A stretch of DNA of 64,000 nt, from NCBI RefSeq assembly GCF_027922045.1, contig NZ_BSEX01000006.1, positions 540,120-604,119 on the forward strand. The letters are read 5' to 3'. The notes beneath the pieces were generated by a model. The model saw only the letters and a program-made list of their open reading frames with translations. It did not search any database and was not told where the DNA came from. A program made the translations under genes and the position numbers. Below are positions 51,832 through 61,560 of this stretch, piece after piece; within the stretch, counting starts at the first letter, position 1, and every line of letters begins with the position of its first letter. The stretch comes from Microbacterium terregens (GTDB lineage: Bacteria; Pseudomonadota; Alphaproteobacteria; Sphingomonadales; Sphingomonadaceae).

Positions 51832-54054
51832 TCATACGGCCGGCAGTCCGGGCAGCAGCTTGTCGAGCGTCAGCGGATAGTCACGGATCCGCACACCGGT
51901 CGCGTTGTAGATCGCATTGGCGACGGCCGCGCCCGCGCCCGAGATGCCGAGCTCGCCCAACCCCTTCGACTGGAGCGGGTTGGCGAACTGGTCGCGCTCG
52001 GGAAGGAAATGCACCTCGATGTGCGGGATGTCGGCATTCACCGGCACGTGATATTCGGCAAGGTCGTGGTTCACGACCCGTCCCGAGCGCGGATCGTGCA
52101 CCACTTCTTCCGTCAGCGCCGCACCGATGCCGAAGACGATGCCGCCGATGCACTGCGACCGCGCGGTCTTTTCGTTCAGGATCCGCCCGGCGGCAAAGGT
52201 CGAGACGAAGCGCTTCACGCGCACCTCGCCGGTGACGGCGTTCACCCGCACCTCGCAGAAGTGCGCGCCGTAGGAGGCCTGGCGCCGCTCTTCCTCCAGC
52301 TTGCCCGGCTTGATGGTGCCCTCGGCAGAGAGCCCCTCGCCCACCAGCGAGGAAAGCGGAACGCTGCGGTTCTGCGCGATCGCGCGCCCGTCCTTGAGCG
52401 TGAGTTCCTCCTCGGTGCAGCCCATGGCCGCGGCGATCTTTGCGCGGAGCGCCTCGCACGCGAGATAGACGGACGATCCGCTGCTGCTGGCGCCCCAGGA
52501 ACCGCCCGAACCCGCACCCGGCGGCGTGTCCGTGTCCCCCAGCCGCACGTCGATCCACTCGGGCCTGAGCCCCAGCAGCTCGCCGGTGATCTGCGCAAGG
52601 ATGGTGTAGGTGCCGGTACCGATGTCGGTCATGTCGGTTTCGACCGTCGCGCGGCCGTCTGCTCCGATGGAGACCCGCGCCTGCGACTCCTGCAACTGGT
52701 TGGAACGCGCGGACGCGGCCATGCCGTGGCCGACCAGCCATTCGCCCTCGCGCCTTGCACCCGGCCTCGGATTGCGATCCTTCCAGCCGAACGCCGCAGC
52801 ACCCTCGTCCAGGCAGCGCGTCAGCTGGCGGGTGGAGAAGGGAACGCCCTTGAGCGGATCCTGCTCGGGATCGTTGATCTTGCGCAGCTCGACCGGGTCC
52901 ATGCCCAGCTTTTCCGCAAGCTCGTCCATGGCGGCTTCGAGCGCGAGCATCCCTGCCGCCTCTCCGGGCGCGCGCATCGATCCCGACAACAGCCAGTCCA
53001 TCGGCAACAGGTCGTGGGTGATCCGGCGGTTCTCACCGGCGTAGAGGAAGTGGGTCGAGACACCGGCGGGCTCGAAATATTCCTCGCCTTCGATGTTGCT
53101 CGACACGGTCTCGTGCACGACCGTCGTCAATCGCCCGTCCGCGCCGGCGCCGAGCCGTATCCGCTGGTGCGTGTTGGAACGACGGACCGTGGCGTCGAAC
53201 ACCTGCTGGCGGCTCATCACCGTCTTCACCGGCCGCCCGAGCTTGCGCGCCGCAAGCGCCGCTGCGACCACCTCGGGGGCGATGCCGAGCTTGGAGCCGA
53301 AGCCGCCGCCCACATAGGCGGAGATGATGCGCACCTTCTTCGGCTTCATTCCCAGGGCCCGTGCAAGCTGCTGCTTGTCGGAGGCGGGCATCTGGTAGGA
53401 GCCATAGACCGTCAGCGCGTCGTCTTCCCACACCGCCGTCGAGGCATGCGGCTCCATCGCGGCGCTGTTCTGGCTGGGCGTGGTCCAGACGACATCGAGC
53501 ACCACCGGCGCCTCGGCCAGCGCCTTGTCCGGATCACCGGTCGCGACATGCGGCTCGGTCGATCCGCCCTTGGGCTTGTGCGCCTCGTGCAGGCGACTGT
53601 CGAATTCGAACAGCCCCGGCTTGTCCTCCACGGCCACGTGCACGCGGGCGGCGGCATCCCGCGCCTGTTCGAAGGTCTCCGCGACGACGATCGCGACCAC
53701 CTGGCCGAAATAGTGGATCTCCTCGACACCCTGCGTCGGCGCCTTGTTGGAGCCGCCCTGCTGCGGATTGCGGATGAACGTGTCGAGGTCGACCACCACA
53801 TCGAGCACCCCCGGCATCGCCAGCGCCTCGGCCGTGTCAATGCCGGTGACGCGGGCGCGTCCGGCTTTCGCCTGCACCAGATAACCGTACGCCAGGTCCG
53901 GGAGTGCATATTCCGCCGAATAGGTCGCGCGCCCGGCGACCTTCAGCGGCCCATCGATGCGGTCGAGCGGTCGGCCGATCAGCCCCTGCGTGCCGACATC
54001 GAGCAGGCTGGCGGGGACGGGCACGTCCATCTTGAGCGTGGTGCTGTCGCTCAT
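51832..54054 (-). CDS. Molybdenum hydroxylase large subunit, PaoC/YagR-like
   Basis: A 740-residue molybdopterin-binding subunit. [24 protein letters not shown] opens the domain, GGGFGSKLG and [12 protein letters not shown] are substrate and cofactor loops, and GLGELGISG near the end holds the catalytic Glu. The size and the layout with separate FAD and FeS subunits match the PaoABC aldehyde oxidoreductase more than xanthine dehydrogenase. Overlaps the FAD subunit gene by four bases. Confidence 0.9.
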   Translation of the reverse strand: MSDSTTLKMDVPVPASLLDVGTQGLIGRPLDRIDGPLKVAGRATYSAEYALPDLAYGYLVQAKAGRARVTGIDTAEALAMPGVLDVVVDLDTFIRNPQQGGSNKAPTQGVEEIHYFGQVVAIVVAETFEQARDAAARVHVAVEDKPGLFEFDSRLHEAHKPKGGSTEPHVATGDPDKALAEAPVVLDVVWTTPSQNSAAMEPHASTAVWEDDALTVYGSYQMPASDKQQLARALGMKPKKVRIISAYVGGGFGSKLGIAPEVVAAALAARKLGRPVKTVMSRQQVFDATVRRSNTHQRIRLGAGADGRLTTVVHETVSSNIEGEEYFEPAGVSTHFLYAGENRRITHDLLPMDWLLSGSMRAPGEAAGMLALEAAMDELAEKLGMDPVELRKINDPEQDPLKGVPFSTRQLTRCLDEGAAAFGWKDRNPRPGARREGEWLVGHGMAASARSNQLQESQARVSIGADGRATVETDMTDIGTGTYTILAQITGELLGLRPEWIDVRLGDTDTPPGAGSGGSWGASSSGSSVYLACEALRAKIAAAMGCTEEELTLKDGRAIAQNRSVPLSSLVGEGLSAEGTIKPGKLEEERRQASYGAHFCEVRVNAVTGEVRVKRFVSTFAAGRILNEKTARSQCIGGIVFGIGAALTEEVVHDPRSGRVVNHDLAEYHVPVNADIPHIEVHFLPERDQFANPLQSKGLGELGISGAGAAVANAIYNATGVRIRDYPLTLDKLLPGLPAV

Positions 54055-55028
54055 GCGGTGAGCTCCTTGAGGGTCGCGATCAGGACGCGTCGCGCGAGCG
54101 GGATCTTGAAGTCGTTGTGGCCATAGCCGCGCGCCTCGCGCAGCAGCGTGTCGGCCGCGGTCGCAAACAGCGCGTCGGAAGGCGCGTGGCCCACCAGCAC
54201 TTCCTCCACGGCGCCGTCCCGCCACGGCATGTGCGCAAGCCCGCCAAAGGCGAGTTTGGCGGAGGCGATGCGTCCGTCCTCGACCGCGATGGCCGCCGCC
54301 ACCGACACCAGCGCAAAGGCATAGGAAGCCCGGTCGCGTACCTTGCGATAGAGCTGCCGCCCCGGCGGCGGGGCCGGCAGTTCGATATGGGTGATGAGCT
54401 CGCCCGGGCGGAGCACGTTCTCGATGTGCGGCGTGTCGCCGGGCAGGCGGTAGAAGTCGCCGATCGACAGGCGGCGGCGATCCCCGTCCGGCAACTGGGT
54501 CGCGACCGTCGCGTCCAGCAAGCGCATCGCAACCGCCATGTCCGACGGATGCGTCGCGATGCACGCCTCGGACGCACCCAGCACGGCGTGGATGCGGTTG
54601 AAGCCGTCGCGCGCCGCACAGCCGCTACCCGGCGTCCGCTTGTTGCAGGCGTCGCCGGTCTCGTAGAAGTAATAGCAACGCGTCCGCTGGAGCAGATTGC
54701 CCCCGGTCGATGCCTTGTTGCGCAGCTGCCCCGACGCCCCGGCCAGCAGAGCGCGCGAAAGGGCCTCGTACCGCTGCCGCACCAGCGGGTGAGCGGCGAG
54801 ATCGGCGTTGGGCACGAGCGCCCCGATGCGCAGGCCGCCGTCCTCCGTCTCCTCCACCTGGCTGAGGTCGAGGCGGCTGATGTCGACGATCTGCTCGGGC
54901 GTCTCCACCTGCAGCTTCATCAGATCGAGCAGGTTGGTGCCGCCCGCGATGAACTTCGTGCCTTCCGCCGCACCGGCGCGTGCCGCGTCCTCGGGCGTGG
55001 TCGCCCGCGCATATTGGAACGGCTTCAT
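54051..55028 (-). CDS. Molybdenum hydroxylase FAD subunit, PaoB/YagS-like
   Basis: A 325-residue FAD-binding subunit. [26 protein letters not shown] binds the FAD, and [23 protein letters not shown] and [10 protein letters not shown] have the Cys pattern of the extra 4Fe-4S cluster seen in PaoB. ATG 55028 and the FeS subunit stop share bases (ATGA). Confidence 0.9.
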   Translation of the reverse strand: MKPFQYARATTPEDAARAGAAEGTKFIAGGTNLLDLMKLQVETPEQIVDISRLDLSQVEETEDGGLRIGALVPNADLAAHPLVRQRYEALSRALLAGASGQLRNKASTGGNLLQRTRCYYFYETGDACNKRTPGSGCAARDGFNRIHAVLGASEACIATHPSDMAVAMRLLDATVATQLPDGDRRRLSIGDFYRLPGDTPHIENVLRPGELITHIELPAPPPGRQLYRKVRDRASYAFALVSVAAAIAVEDGRIASAKLAFGGLAHMPWRDGAVEEVLVGHAPSDALFATAADTLLREARGYGHNDFKIPLARRVLIATLKELTA

Positions 55029-55540
55029 TCCGCCGCCTCCGCCAGCCGCTGGCCCTCGGCGGCCTCGCGGATCGCCTCGACGATGTTGGGGTAGGCCGAA
55101 CAGCGGCACAGATTGCCGCTCATCCGCTCCTGGATCTCCGCGTCGGTGAACTCCACCGAATCCAGGTCGGCGGTGACATGGCTCGGCCAGCCCTTTGCGA
55201 CCTCGTCCAGCATGCCCGTCGCCGAGCAGATCTGGCCCGGCGTGCAATAGCCGCACTGGAAGCCGTCGTGCTTCACGAACGCCACCTGCATGGGGTTCAA
55301 GGCGCCGGGGGCACCCAGACCCTCGATCGTCGTGATCTCGTCGTCCTGGTGCATCACCGCCAGCGTCAGGCAGCTGTTGATGCGACGTCCGTTGACCAGC
55401 ATCGTGCAGGCGCCGCACTGGCCGTGGTCGCAGCCCTTCTTGCTGCCGGTCAGCCCCAGATGCTCGCGCGCAAGGTCGAGCAGCGAGGTGCGCACGTCCA
55501 CCTCCGCCGTATAAGTCTGGCCGTTGATCCTGAACTGCAT
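55025..55540 (-). CDS. Molybdenum hydroxylase 2Fe-2S subunit, PaoA/YagT-like, no Tat signal
   Basis: A 171-residue subunit with two 2Fe-2S clusters: [21 protein letters not shown], and [15 protein letters not shown] with CRCSAY. E. coli PaoA has an N-terminal Tat leader that carries the complex to the periplasm; here the protein begins directly [16 protein letters not shown] with GGGAGGAG before it, so the complex should be cytoplasmic. First gene of a five-gene operon. Confidence 0.9.
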   Translation of the reverse strand: MQFRINGQTYTAEVDVRTSLLDLAREHLGLTGSKKGCDHGQCGACTMLVNGRRINSCLTLAVMHQDDEITTIEGLGAPGALNPMQVAFVKHDGFQCGYCTPGQICSATGMLDEVAKGWPSHVTADLDSVEFTDAEIQERMSGNLCRCSAYPNIVEAIREAAEGQRLAEAAE

Positions 55541-55580
55541 CGGGCGCTCCTCCCTGGAAAAGGAGCAACGCCGGGACGCG

Positions 55581-55621
55581 GCGCTATTTCCTGTTGCGAT
55601 CCACTCGCAAGGAAATAGCGC
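55581..55621. promoter_or_regulatory. Long hairpin upstream of the molybdenum hydroxylase operon
   Basis: GCGCTATTTCC (55581-55591) is fully complementary to GGAAATAGCGC (55611-55621), and within it TTGCGA (55594-55599) to TCGCAA (55605-55610), with a 5-base loop and a 2-base bulge. It lies between the CocE stop and the first oxidoreductase gene, both on the minus strand. No T-run follows, so it may be a processing or regulatory stem. Confidence 0.55.
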
Positions 55622-55633
55622 CCGATCGCCGCC

Positions 55634-57499
55634 TCAGCGCATGACGGGCAACGTCACCTTGCTGCCGGTGCACACCCGCTGCGTCGCCTTCACGAAGTCT
55701 TCCGGCTTCGCCTTGTAGATGTTGGGCACGAACTTCTGCGGGTTGCGGTCGATCACCGGGAACCAGCTCGACTGCACCTGCACCATGATGCGGTGGCCCG
55801 CCTTGAACACATGATCATGGTTGCGCAGCGGCACGTCCCAGGCGCGCACCTGGTTTGGGACCAGCGGCTTGGCTTTCGACCAGTCGTCGAGCCAGCGCCC
55901 GCGCCGCACCTCCATCGCGATCGGCAGGCGATAGCCGTTGAGCGACTTGCCGTAGTTGCCCATCTCGGCCGGCGACGGCGTAGGCTCGGCATCGTCGGGA
56001 TAGACGTCGATCAGCTTGACGACCATGTCGCTGTCGGTGCCGGAGGTGGAGGCCATCAGCGTCGCCGCGACTTCGCCGGTGACCGTCAGGTCGCGGTCGA
56101 GCGGCGCACTGGTCCAGCTCAGCACATCCGGCCGGTTCTCAACGAAGCGCTGGTCGGCCGCCTCCCACCACCGCCATTCCAGCGACGGATAGGTGGGCGA
56201 AATCGGCCGCTCGCGGAACGGCACCGGGTTGGCAGGATCGGACACGAACTCGCGGCACTGGCCGGCGTCTCCCGCGCCCTCGAACGACAGCGAGCCGTCT
56301 GCGCGCAGGTAGAGTGCGGTCGCGGTTGTGCCGGGCGCGGGCCATTTGCGATAGCTCTTCCACGTCCAGCTGCCCGACTGGAACATCTTCGCCTCGAATC
56401 CCGGCTTCGGTCCCTTGCCGTGCAGCCAGTAGCGGAAGAACGGTGCCTCGATGTCGCGGCGGAAGTCGGTGCCGCTGGTGCCAGGGATCGGGAAATGGCC
56501 CATGTCGCTTCCGGCCTGGCGCCAGCTGCCGTGCGCCCAGGGGCCGCCCACGATCATGTTGTTGTTGGCCGGATCATCGGCCTCCATCTTTTCATAGATC
56601 TTCCAGCTGCCGAGCGGGTCCTCCTGATCCCAGAAGCCGGCCACATGCAGCGTCGGCACGGTCGAGCGGCCCAGCCGGTCGGTCCAGTGCTGGCCCTTCC
56701 AGAAGCTGTCGTAATCCGGGTGCTCGATCATCTGCGTCAGCTGCGGCACGCTGCCCTTGAAGTGGCGCTTGTCGAGGTTCTCGATCGGTCCGAGCTTCAG
56801 GAACCATTCGTAGCTGTCATAGGCGCCGGTTTCGAAGCTCTCGCCCTGCTTGTTGTTCTGGAGCGGGTAGAGCCAGTCGGTCGCATAGGAGAGCCGCATC
56901 GCGCCGTAGCGATGCAGGTCGTCGTTGATCCACCAGTCGTTCCACGCCGCCTGGGGGCTGACGGCCTTGAGCGCCGGATGCGGACGGGCGAGTGCGACGG
57001 CGGCCGCATAACCGGGGTAGGACACGCCCATCATGCCGACGCGCCCGTTGTTGGCAGGCACGTTCTTCACCAGCCAGTCGATCGTATCATAGGCGTCGGT
57101 CGCCTCGTCCACGCCCGTCGCCCCCTGCGGCTGGAGCGCCATCGACATGGTGAAGCTGCCTTCGCTTTCGAAGCGGCCGCGCATGTTCTGGTGGACGAGG
57201 ATGTAGCCGTCCGGCTCCATGAACTCGAGGCTGCGCTCCCGGCCGACCGCGCTGGCAGGCGGCACGCCATAGGGCGAGCGCTGGAGCAGGATCGGCAGCG
57301 GACCCTGCTTGTCGAGCGGCCGGCGGATCACCGTCTGCAGACGGGTGCCGTCGCGCATCGGCACCATCACCTGGCTGTAGCTGTAGCGCGCCTGGGGAGC
57401 GGCAGGTGCCGCCTGCTGCGGCCTGGCGCCCGCCAGCGATCCCGCGCTGGCACCCGCCAGCAGCAATGCCATTCCCGTCAGCGCCCGTCCCAGCATCAT
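55634..57499 (-). CDS. CocE/NonD-family exported hydrolase
   Basis: A 621-residue esterase or peptidase. Signal peptide (MMLGRALTGMALLLAGASAGS), alpha/beta hydrolase with GVSYPGYAA (Ser), FWDQEDPLG (Asp) and GPWAHGSW (His), cap domain, then the C-terminal jelly roll of X-Pro dipeptidyl and cocaine esterase type enzymes. Substrate unknown; likely acyl-peptides or esters in the periplasm. AAGGGGA before ATG 57499. Confidence 0.9.
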   Translation of the reverse strand: MMLGRALTGMALLLAGASAGSLAGARPQQAAPAAPQARYSYSQVMVPMRDGTRLQTVIRRPLDKQGPLPILLQRSPYGVPPASAVGRERSLEFMEPDGYILVHQNMRGRFESEGSFTMSMALQPQGATGVDEATDAYDTIDWLVKNVPANNGRVGMMGVSYPGYAAAVALARPHPALKAVSPQAAWNDWWINDDLHRYGAMRLSYATDWLYPLQNNKQGESFETGAYDSYEWFLKLGPIENLDKRHFKGSVPQLTQMIEHPDYDSFWKGQHWTDRLGRSTVPTLHVAGFWDQEDPLGSWKIYEKMEADDPANNNMIVGGPWAHGSWRQAGSDMGHFPIPGTSGTDFRRDIEAPFFRYWLHGKGPKPGFEAKMFQSGSWTWKSYRKWPAPGTTATALYLRADGSLSFEGAGDAGQCREFVSDPANPVPFRERPISPTYPSLEWRWWEAADQRFVENRPDVLSWTSAPLDRDLTVTGEVAATLMASTSGTDSDMVVKLIDVYPDDAEPTPSPAEMGNYGKSLNGYRLPIAMEVRRGRWLDDWSKAKPLVPNQVRAWDVPLRNHDHVFKAGHRIMVQVQSSWFPVIDRNPQKFVPNIYKAKPEDFVKATQRVCTGSKVTLPVMR

Positions 57500-57549
57500 C
57501 GTTCTTTCCCCTTCACTCCAGCGTAGCATTGAAGCAACACACCCGGCCG

Positions 57550-58293
57550 TCAATGCCGCCGCCATGCACCGGCAAAGGCTGGGCGCAGGACCAGGCTGTT
57601 GAAGTCGAGCAGCACATGGGCGAGCATCGCCAGCCACAAGGTGCCGCTGTAGAGATAGAGTGCGGCGAACAGCCCGCCGACCAGCGTCGTGGCGGCCATG
57701 CCGGCAAGCCGTTGATAGCCATGCGCCAGCCCGAACAGCAGCGTCGCGACACCGAAGCCGGCAAGGGCGCTGCCGCTCGCCTGGGTCACCAGCAGAGGCA
57801 GCAGCAGCCGGAAGAAGAGCTCCTCCACGATCCCGGCCGTGATCGCGACCGCAGCGCCCCAGCGTAGCTCGGTGCGGGAATGCGGCAGCAACCCGCCGAC
57901 GTGGCCGATGTGGAGGTCGCCCCTGCCTCGCCGGCGACGCCAGGCTGCGATCAGCAGGCCGACACTGGCACCGCCTGCAAGCCCGCCTGCCACTGCCGCG
58001 GCGAGCAGACTGGTGTCCGCCGGAACGCCCTGCCCGACCAACGCGGTACGCACGGCGAGGGCGAGCGGCACGAATGCGTCCGGGAGCCGCCCCAGGGAGC
58101 CGAGCTGCCCGAGCAGCGCCAGCGCAACGAGCGGCACGGCGCCGAACAGCAGCCACGCCCGTGCAATCCAGCGCCGTAGCCGATCCACGCGGGAGCGGCC
58201 TGCCCCTGGGCCGCGCCAGCGCCGCAGCAGCACCGCACCCTTCAGGAACCAGACGTAGCTCGCGAGTGCCAGCGCGAGCAGCGCCAGGGTCAT
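57550..58293 (-). CDS. CPBP intramembrane metalloprotease
   Basis: A 247-residue membrane protein with about seven helices. EELFFR (Glu-Glu-x-x-x-Arg), FGLAHGYQ and HVLLDFNSL are the three CPBP (Abi/CAAX) motifs. ATG 58293 overlaps the glpX stop by four bases. Confidence 0.88.
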   Translation of the reverse strand: MTLALLALALASYVWFLKGAVLLRRWRGPGAGRSRVDRLRRWIARAWLLFGAVPLVALALLGQLGSLGRLPDAFVPLALAVRTALVGQGVPADTSLLAAAVAGGLAGGASVGLLIAAWRRRRGRGDLHIGHVGGLLPHSRTELRWGAAVAITAGIVEELFFRLLLPLLVTQASGSALAGFGVATLLFGLAHGYQRLAGMAATTLVGGLFAALYLYSGTLWLAMLAHVLLDFNSLVLRPAFAGAWRRH

Positions 58294-59255
58294 GCGTCGA
58301 TGCGATGCTCGCCCTTGACCCAGCGCACCGTGCCGGAGCTGGCGCGCATCACCACGCTCTCGGTGGTCATCTTGCCGCGCATGCGCTTGACGCCGGCGAG
58401 CAGCGACCCGTCGGTGACGCCGGTTGCTGCGAAGATGCAGTCGCCGCGTGCCAGCTCGGTCAGGTCATATTGCTTGTCGAGGTCAGTGACGCCCCACTTG
58501 GCAGCGCGTCCGCGTTCGTCGTCGTTGCGGAACAGCAGCCGCCCCTTGAACTGGCCGCCGACACAGCGCAGCGCCGCGCAGGCGAGCACCCCCTCCGGCG
58601 CACCGCCGGTGCCCATGTAGACGTCGATCGTGGTGTCGGGATCGGTGGTCGCGATCACGCCGGCCACGTCGCCGTCGCCGATCAGCACCACGCCGCAGCC
58701 GATCGCGCGCAGCTCCGCGATCAGCGCCTCGTGACGCGGACGGTCGAGCACGCAGGCGATGATCTCGTGCGGCTTCACGCCCTTGGCCGCGGCGATCGCC
58801 TCGACGTTCTCAGTCGGCGTCCTGTCCAGGTCGATGACGCCGGCGGGATAGCCCGGACCGACGGCGATCTTGTCCATGTAAACGTCGGGGGCGTTGAGCA
58901 GCCCGCCTTCCTCGGCGATCGCCAGCACCGCGAGGCTGTTCGGCCCGGCCTTGGCGCAGATGGTGGTGCCTTCCAGCGGATCGAGCGCAATGTCGATCGC
59001 GGGGCCCTGGCCGGTGCCGACCTTCTCGCCGATGAACAGCATCGGTGCCTCGTCGCGCTCGCCCTCGCCGATCACGACGGTGCCGTCCATGTCGAGGCCA
59101 TTGAGCGCTTCCCGCATCGCCTCGACGGCGGCGGCATCCGCCGCCTTCTCGTCGCCACGTCCCACCAAGGTGGAGGCGGCGATGGCGGCGGCTTCGGTCA
59201 CACGGACCATCTCCAGCACGAGGACGCGATCGAGAACCTGGCTGGCGGTCTGCAT
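58290..59255 (-). CDS. glpX: Fructose-1,6-bisphosphatase class II (GlpX)
   Basis: A 321-residue phosphatase of gluconeogenesis. VLVLEMVRVTEAAAIAAS, GEGERDEAPMLFIGE, DPLEGTT with metal ligands, MGTGGAPEGVLACAAL for the phosphate, and FAATGVTDGSLL are all conserved. First gene of a probable glpX-CPBP-CocE unit. Confidence 0.95.
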   Translation of the reverse strand: MQTASQVLDRVLVLEMVRVTEAAAIAASTLVGRGDEKAADAAAVEAMREALNGLDMDGTVVIGEGERDEAPMLFIGEKVGTGQGPAIDIALDPLEGTTICAKAGPNSLAVLAIAEEGGLLNAPDVYMDKIAVGPGYPAGVIDLDRTPTENVEAIAAAKGVKPHEIIACVLDRPRHEALIAELRAIGCGVVLIGDGDVAGVIATTDPDTTIDVYMGTGGAPEGVLACAALRCVGGQFKGRLLFRNDDERGRAAKWGVTDLDKQYDLTELARGDCIFAATGVTDGSLLAGVKRMRGKMTTESVVMRASSGTVRWVKGEHRIDA

Positions 59256-59393
59256 GGCTGTGCTTCTGCTCCGTATGATGAAGGCCCGGCGATAGGGAAG
59301 GCGCGACCGCTTGTCGAGCGAAGGCGCTGGCGTTTTGCGTCAGATCCTGCACACTCGAACGGTTCCGATTCCCGCCTGCGCCCGGAGGTGCTG

Positions 59394-59750
59394 ATGCCGT
59401 TCGATCTGCTGCTGGTGGTGATGGCGCAACAGGCGAATGTCGACGCCGCAATGGCGCAATATCGGGAAGCGACACGGGCCGAGTACCGTTGCGAGGCAGA
59501 TGCGGAATCGGGCGAAATCGTCGTGTGCGCCCTGCGCGACGCCGACGAGTACCGCGTGCCGATCCTGGAACCCACGCCGGGGGACCCGCGCATCATCGAC
59601 GCAATCGGAGAACGCGAGCGGCTGGTGAAGATGCCGCATCTCGCCTGCGGGCTTGCCGCCTCCTACGAAGGGTGCGGCATGATCGGCGCGACGGCGACCG
59701 CGAACAGCCGAGGCGTCGGCGTGTCGAAGCCGCGGCCGATCGCACCCTGA
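59394..59750 (+). CDS. Hypothetical 118-residue protein with CEADAESGEIVVC motif
   Basis: A small protein with a hydrophobic start (MPFDLLLVVMAQQANVD), then YRCEADAESGEIVVCALRDADEYR and a C-terminal half with two more Cys (ACGLAASYEGCG). Four Cys suggest two disulphides and thus a periplasmic location; the leader may be a weak signal peptide. GGAGG before ATG 59394. Relatives occur in sphingomonads but no function is known to me. Confidence 0.7.
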   Translation: MPFDLLLVVMAQQANVDAAMAQYREATRAEYRCEADAESGEIVVCALRDADEYRVPILEPTPGDPRIIDAIGERERLVKMPHLACGLAASYEGCGMIGATATANSRGVGVSKPRPIAP

Positions 59751-59751
59751 G

Positions 59752-60153
59752 TTAGAAGCGGGCAGGCCGCAGCCGGATCGGGATCGGCGCGTCCAACCGC
59801 TGCCAGCCGCGTTCTGCCAACAGGCGGTTGCTCTCCACCGGCTTGCGTCCGGCGTCACGATCCAGCGACCAGGTAATGTGATAGGTGCTGCCGTCGCTCC
59901 GGGCGGTGCTGCCGCCGATCGCGACGACCAGCGCCTGCAGCCCTGCTCCGTCGTCGGCCCAGCCGACCACCTCACCCGCCTCCTCGGTCGGCAGGGGCGT
60001 CCCTAGGCCGGTTCCGGAACGTAAGGTGACGTGGTCCGCGACCGTGTCCGGCCAGCGCGGCGGGAACCGCGCCAGCAGTGCTGCGCGTTCCGTTGCGTCC
60101 AGCTTCCATCCGACGACCGTTCCGCCGCCCGCCCCCCGTTCCGGCTGTGCCAT
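59752..60153 (-). CDS. Possible 2H phosphoesterase-like protein
   Basis: A 133-residue protein with two HxT motifs, DHVTL near residue 40 and YHITWSL near 92, each followed by hydrophobic residues, as in 2H phosphoesterases (LigT, CPDase, tRNA ligase CPD domains). Between them the strand ALVVAIGGS. The spacing is shorter than in LigT. It is convergent with the previous small gene and divergent from a DUF6496 gene. The family call is my inference from motifs. Confidence 0.6.
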   Translation of the reverse strand: MAQPERGAGGGTVVGWKLDATERAALLARFPPRWPDTVADHVTLRSGTGLGTPLPTEEAGEVVGWADDGAGLQALVVAIGGSTARSDGSTYHITWSLDRDAGRKPVESNRLLAERGWQRLDAPIPIRLRPARF

Positions 60154-60229
60154 TTCTCGCCTCCGCGCGTTGTTCAAGCAACTGAGCGCGCCGCAGGTCC
60201 GCGCGTTCCATGCGCCCGAGGAGAGCACC

Positions 60230-60562
60230 ATGGCCAAACAGAGCAAGGCCCAGAAGGACACGATGGAACGGGTCCTGCACGAGTTCAAGGAAGGCGAGCT
60301 GGAGTCCGGCTCGGGGCGCAAGGTGAAGAGCCGCAAGCAGGCGGTTGCGATCGCGCTTAGCGAAGCGGGCGCGTCCAACCAGCAGAGCCCCTCCGAGAAC
60401 AAGCGCCGCCTCGCCCAGACCAAGCGACGGGAGCGCAGCAGCGGCGGGAATGGCGGTCGCGATGGCCCCACCAAGGCAGAGCTGTACGAGAAGGCGAGAA
60501 AGCAGGACGTCCCCGGTCGTTCCAAGATGAGCAAGGCGCAGCTGGAGAAAGCCGTCGGCTGA
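60230..60562 (+). CDS. DUF6496 small basic protein
   Basis: A 110-residue strongly charged protein. MERVLHEFKEGELESGSGRKVKSRKQAVAIALSEAG is the DUF6496 signature; the C-terminal TKAELYEKARKQDVPGRSKMSKAQLEKAV is a SAP/Rho-N-like helix pair that may bind DNA or RNA. GAGGAG precedes the ATG. Related proteins occur with stress genes; an SDR and a DUF2934 gene follow. Confidence 0.85.
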   Translation: MAKQSKAQKDTMERVLHEFKEGELESGSGRKVKSRKQAVAIALSEAGASNQQSPSENKRRLAQTKRRERSSGGNGGRDGPTKAELYEKARKQDVPGRSKMSKAQLEKAVG

Positions 60563-60637
60563 GCATTCTCCTGCGCCGCACGCACGACGCCGGAACCCGC
60601 CTCTCCGTCGGCCGTTCGCGGAGCGAAGGAGCCACAC

Positions 60638-61495
60638 ATGACCGATCGCCCGATGCCACCGCAGCCCGAACAGCAGCAATCGCCCCCCGGCACCACGGCA
60701 GCAATGAACCCGCGGCCGGACCATGGCGAGCATAGCTACCGCGGCTCCGGGCGCCTGGCGGGGCGCCGCGCGATCATCACCGGCGGCGACAGCGGCATCG
60801 GCCGCGCGGTGGCGATCGCCTTCGCCCGCGAAGGGGCAGACGTGCTGATCTCCTACCTCAACGAAGACGAAGACGCCCGGGAGACCGCACGCCTGGTGGA
60901 GGATGCCGGACGCAAGGCGGTGCTGGTGCCGGGCGACATCGGCGACGCGGCGCACTGCCGCGCGATCGTGGACAAGGCCGTGGAAGCCTTCGGCGGGCTC
61001 GACATCCTGGTCAACAACGCCGCCCACCAGATGACGTTCGAGGCGATCACCGACATCCCGGACGAGGAGTGGGACAAGACCTTCCGCACGAACATCCACG
61101 CGATGTTCTATCTGACCAAGGCCGCGGTGCCGCACATGCAGCCGGGGTCCGCGATCATCAACACGACATCGGTCAACGCCGACACGCCCAAGCCGACGCT
61201 GCTCGCCTATGCCACCACCAAGGGTGCGATCCAGAACTTCACCGGCGGGCTCTCCCAGCTTCTGGCGGAAAAGGGCATCCGCGCGAACTGCGTCGCGCCC
61301 GGTCCGATCTGGACGCCGCTGATCCCGTCGACGATGCCGCCGGAGCAGGTCGAGAACTTCGGCAAGGACGTCCCGATGGGCCGCGCAGGCCAGCCCGCGG
61401 AGCTTGCACCCGTCTACGTGATGCTCGCCAGCGAGGAGGCGAGCTACGTGTCCGGTGCGACGGTGGCGGTGACGGGCGGCAAGCCGATCCTGTAA
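60638..61495 (+). CDS. SDR oxidoreductase, YghA-like
   Basis: A 285-residue short-chain dehydrogenase. N-terminal extra 45 residues (PQPEQQQSPPGTTAAMNPRPDHG-type) as in YghA and general stress protein relatives; TGGDSGIGRAVA cofactor motif, NNAAHQM, catalytic Ser in NTTSVN and Tyr-x-x-x-Lys in YATTKGA. Substrate unknown; NADP use likely. Confidence 0.92.
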   Translation: MTDRPMPPQPEQQQSPPGTTAAMNPRPDHGEHSYRGSGRLAGRRAIITGGDSGIGRAVAIAFAREGADVLISYLNEDEDARETARLVEDAGRKAVLVPGDIGDAAHCRAIVDKAVEAFGGLDILVNNAAHQMTFEAITDIPDEEWDKTFRTNIHAMFYLTKAAVPHMQPGSAIINTTSVNADTPKPTLLAYATTKGAIQNFTGGLSQLLAEKGIRANCVAPGPIWTPLIPSTMPPEQVENFGKDVPMGRAGQPAELAPVYVMLASEEASYVSGATVAVTGGKPIL

Positions 61496-61560
61496 CCCCT
61501 TTCGCAAGCGCAACGACTGCGGCAACAATCCCGGCACATGCCGGACCTGGGAGAGTGAAG

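Noticed and set aside
50797..54126. 1109-codon open frame on the plus strand opposite xdhC and the large molybdenum hydroxylase subunit
   Set aside because: Rich in Arg, His and Gly with no domain; it is a shadow frame caused by high GC in the true genes on the minus strand.
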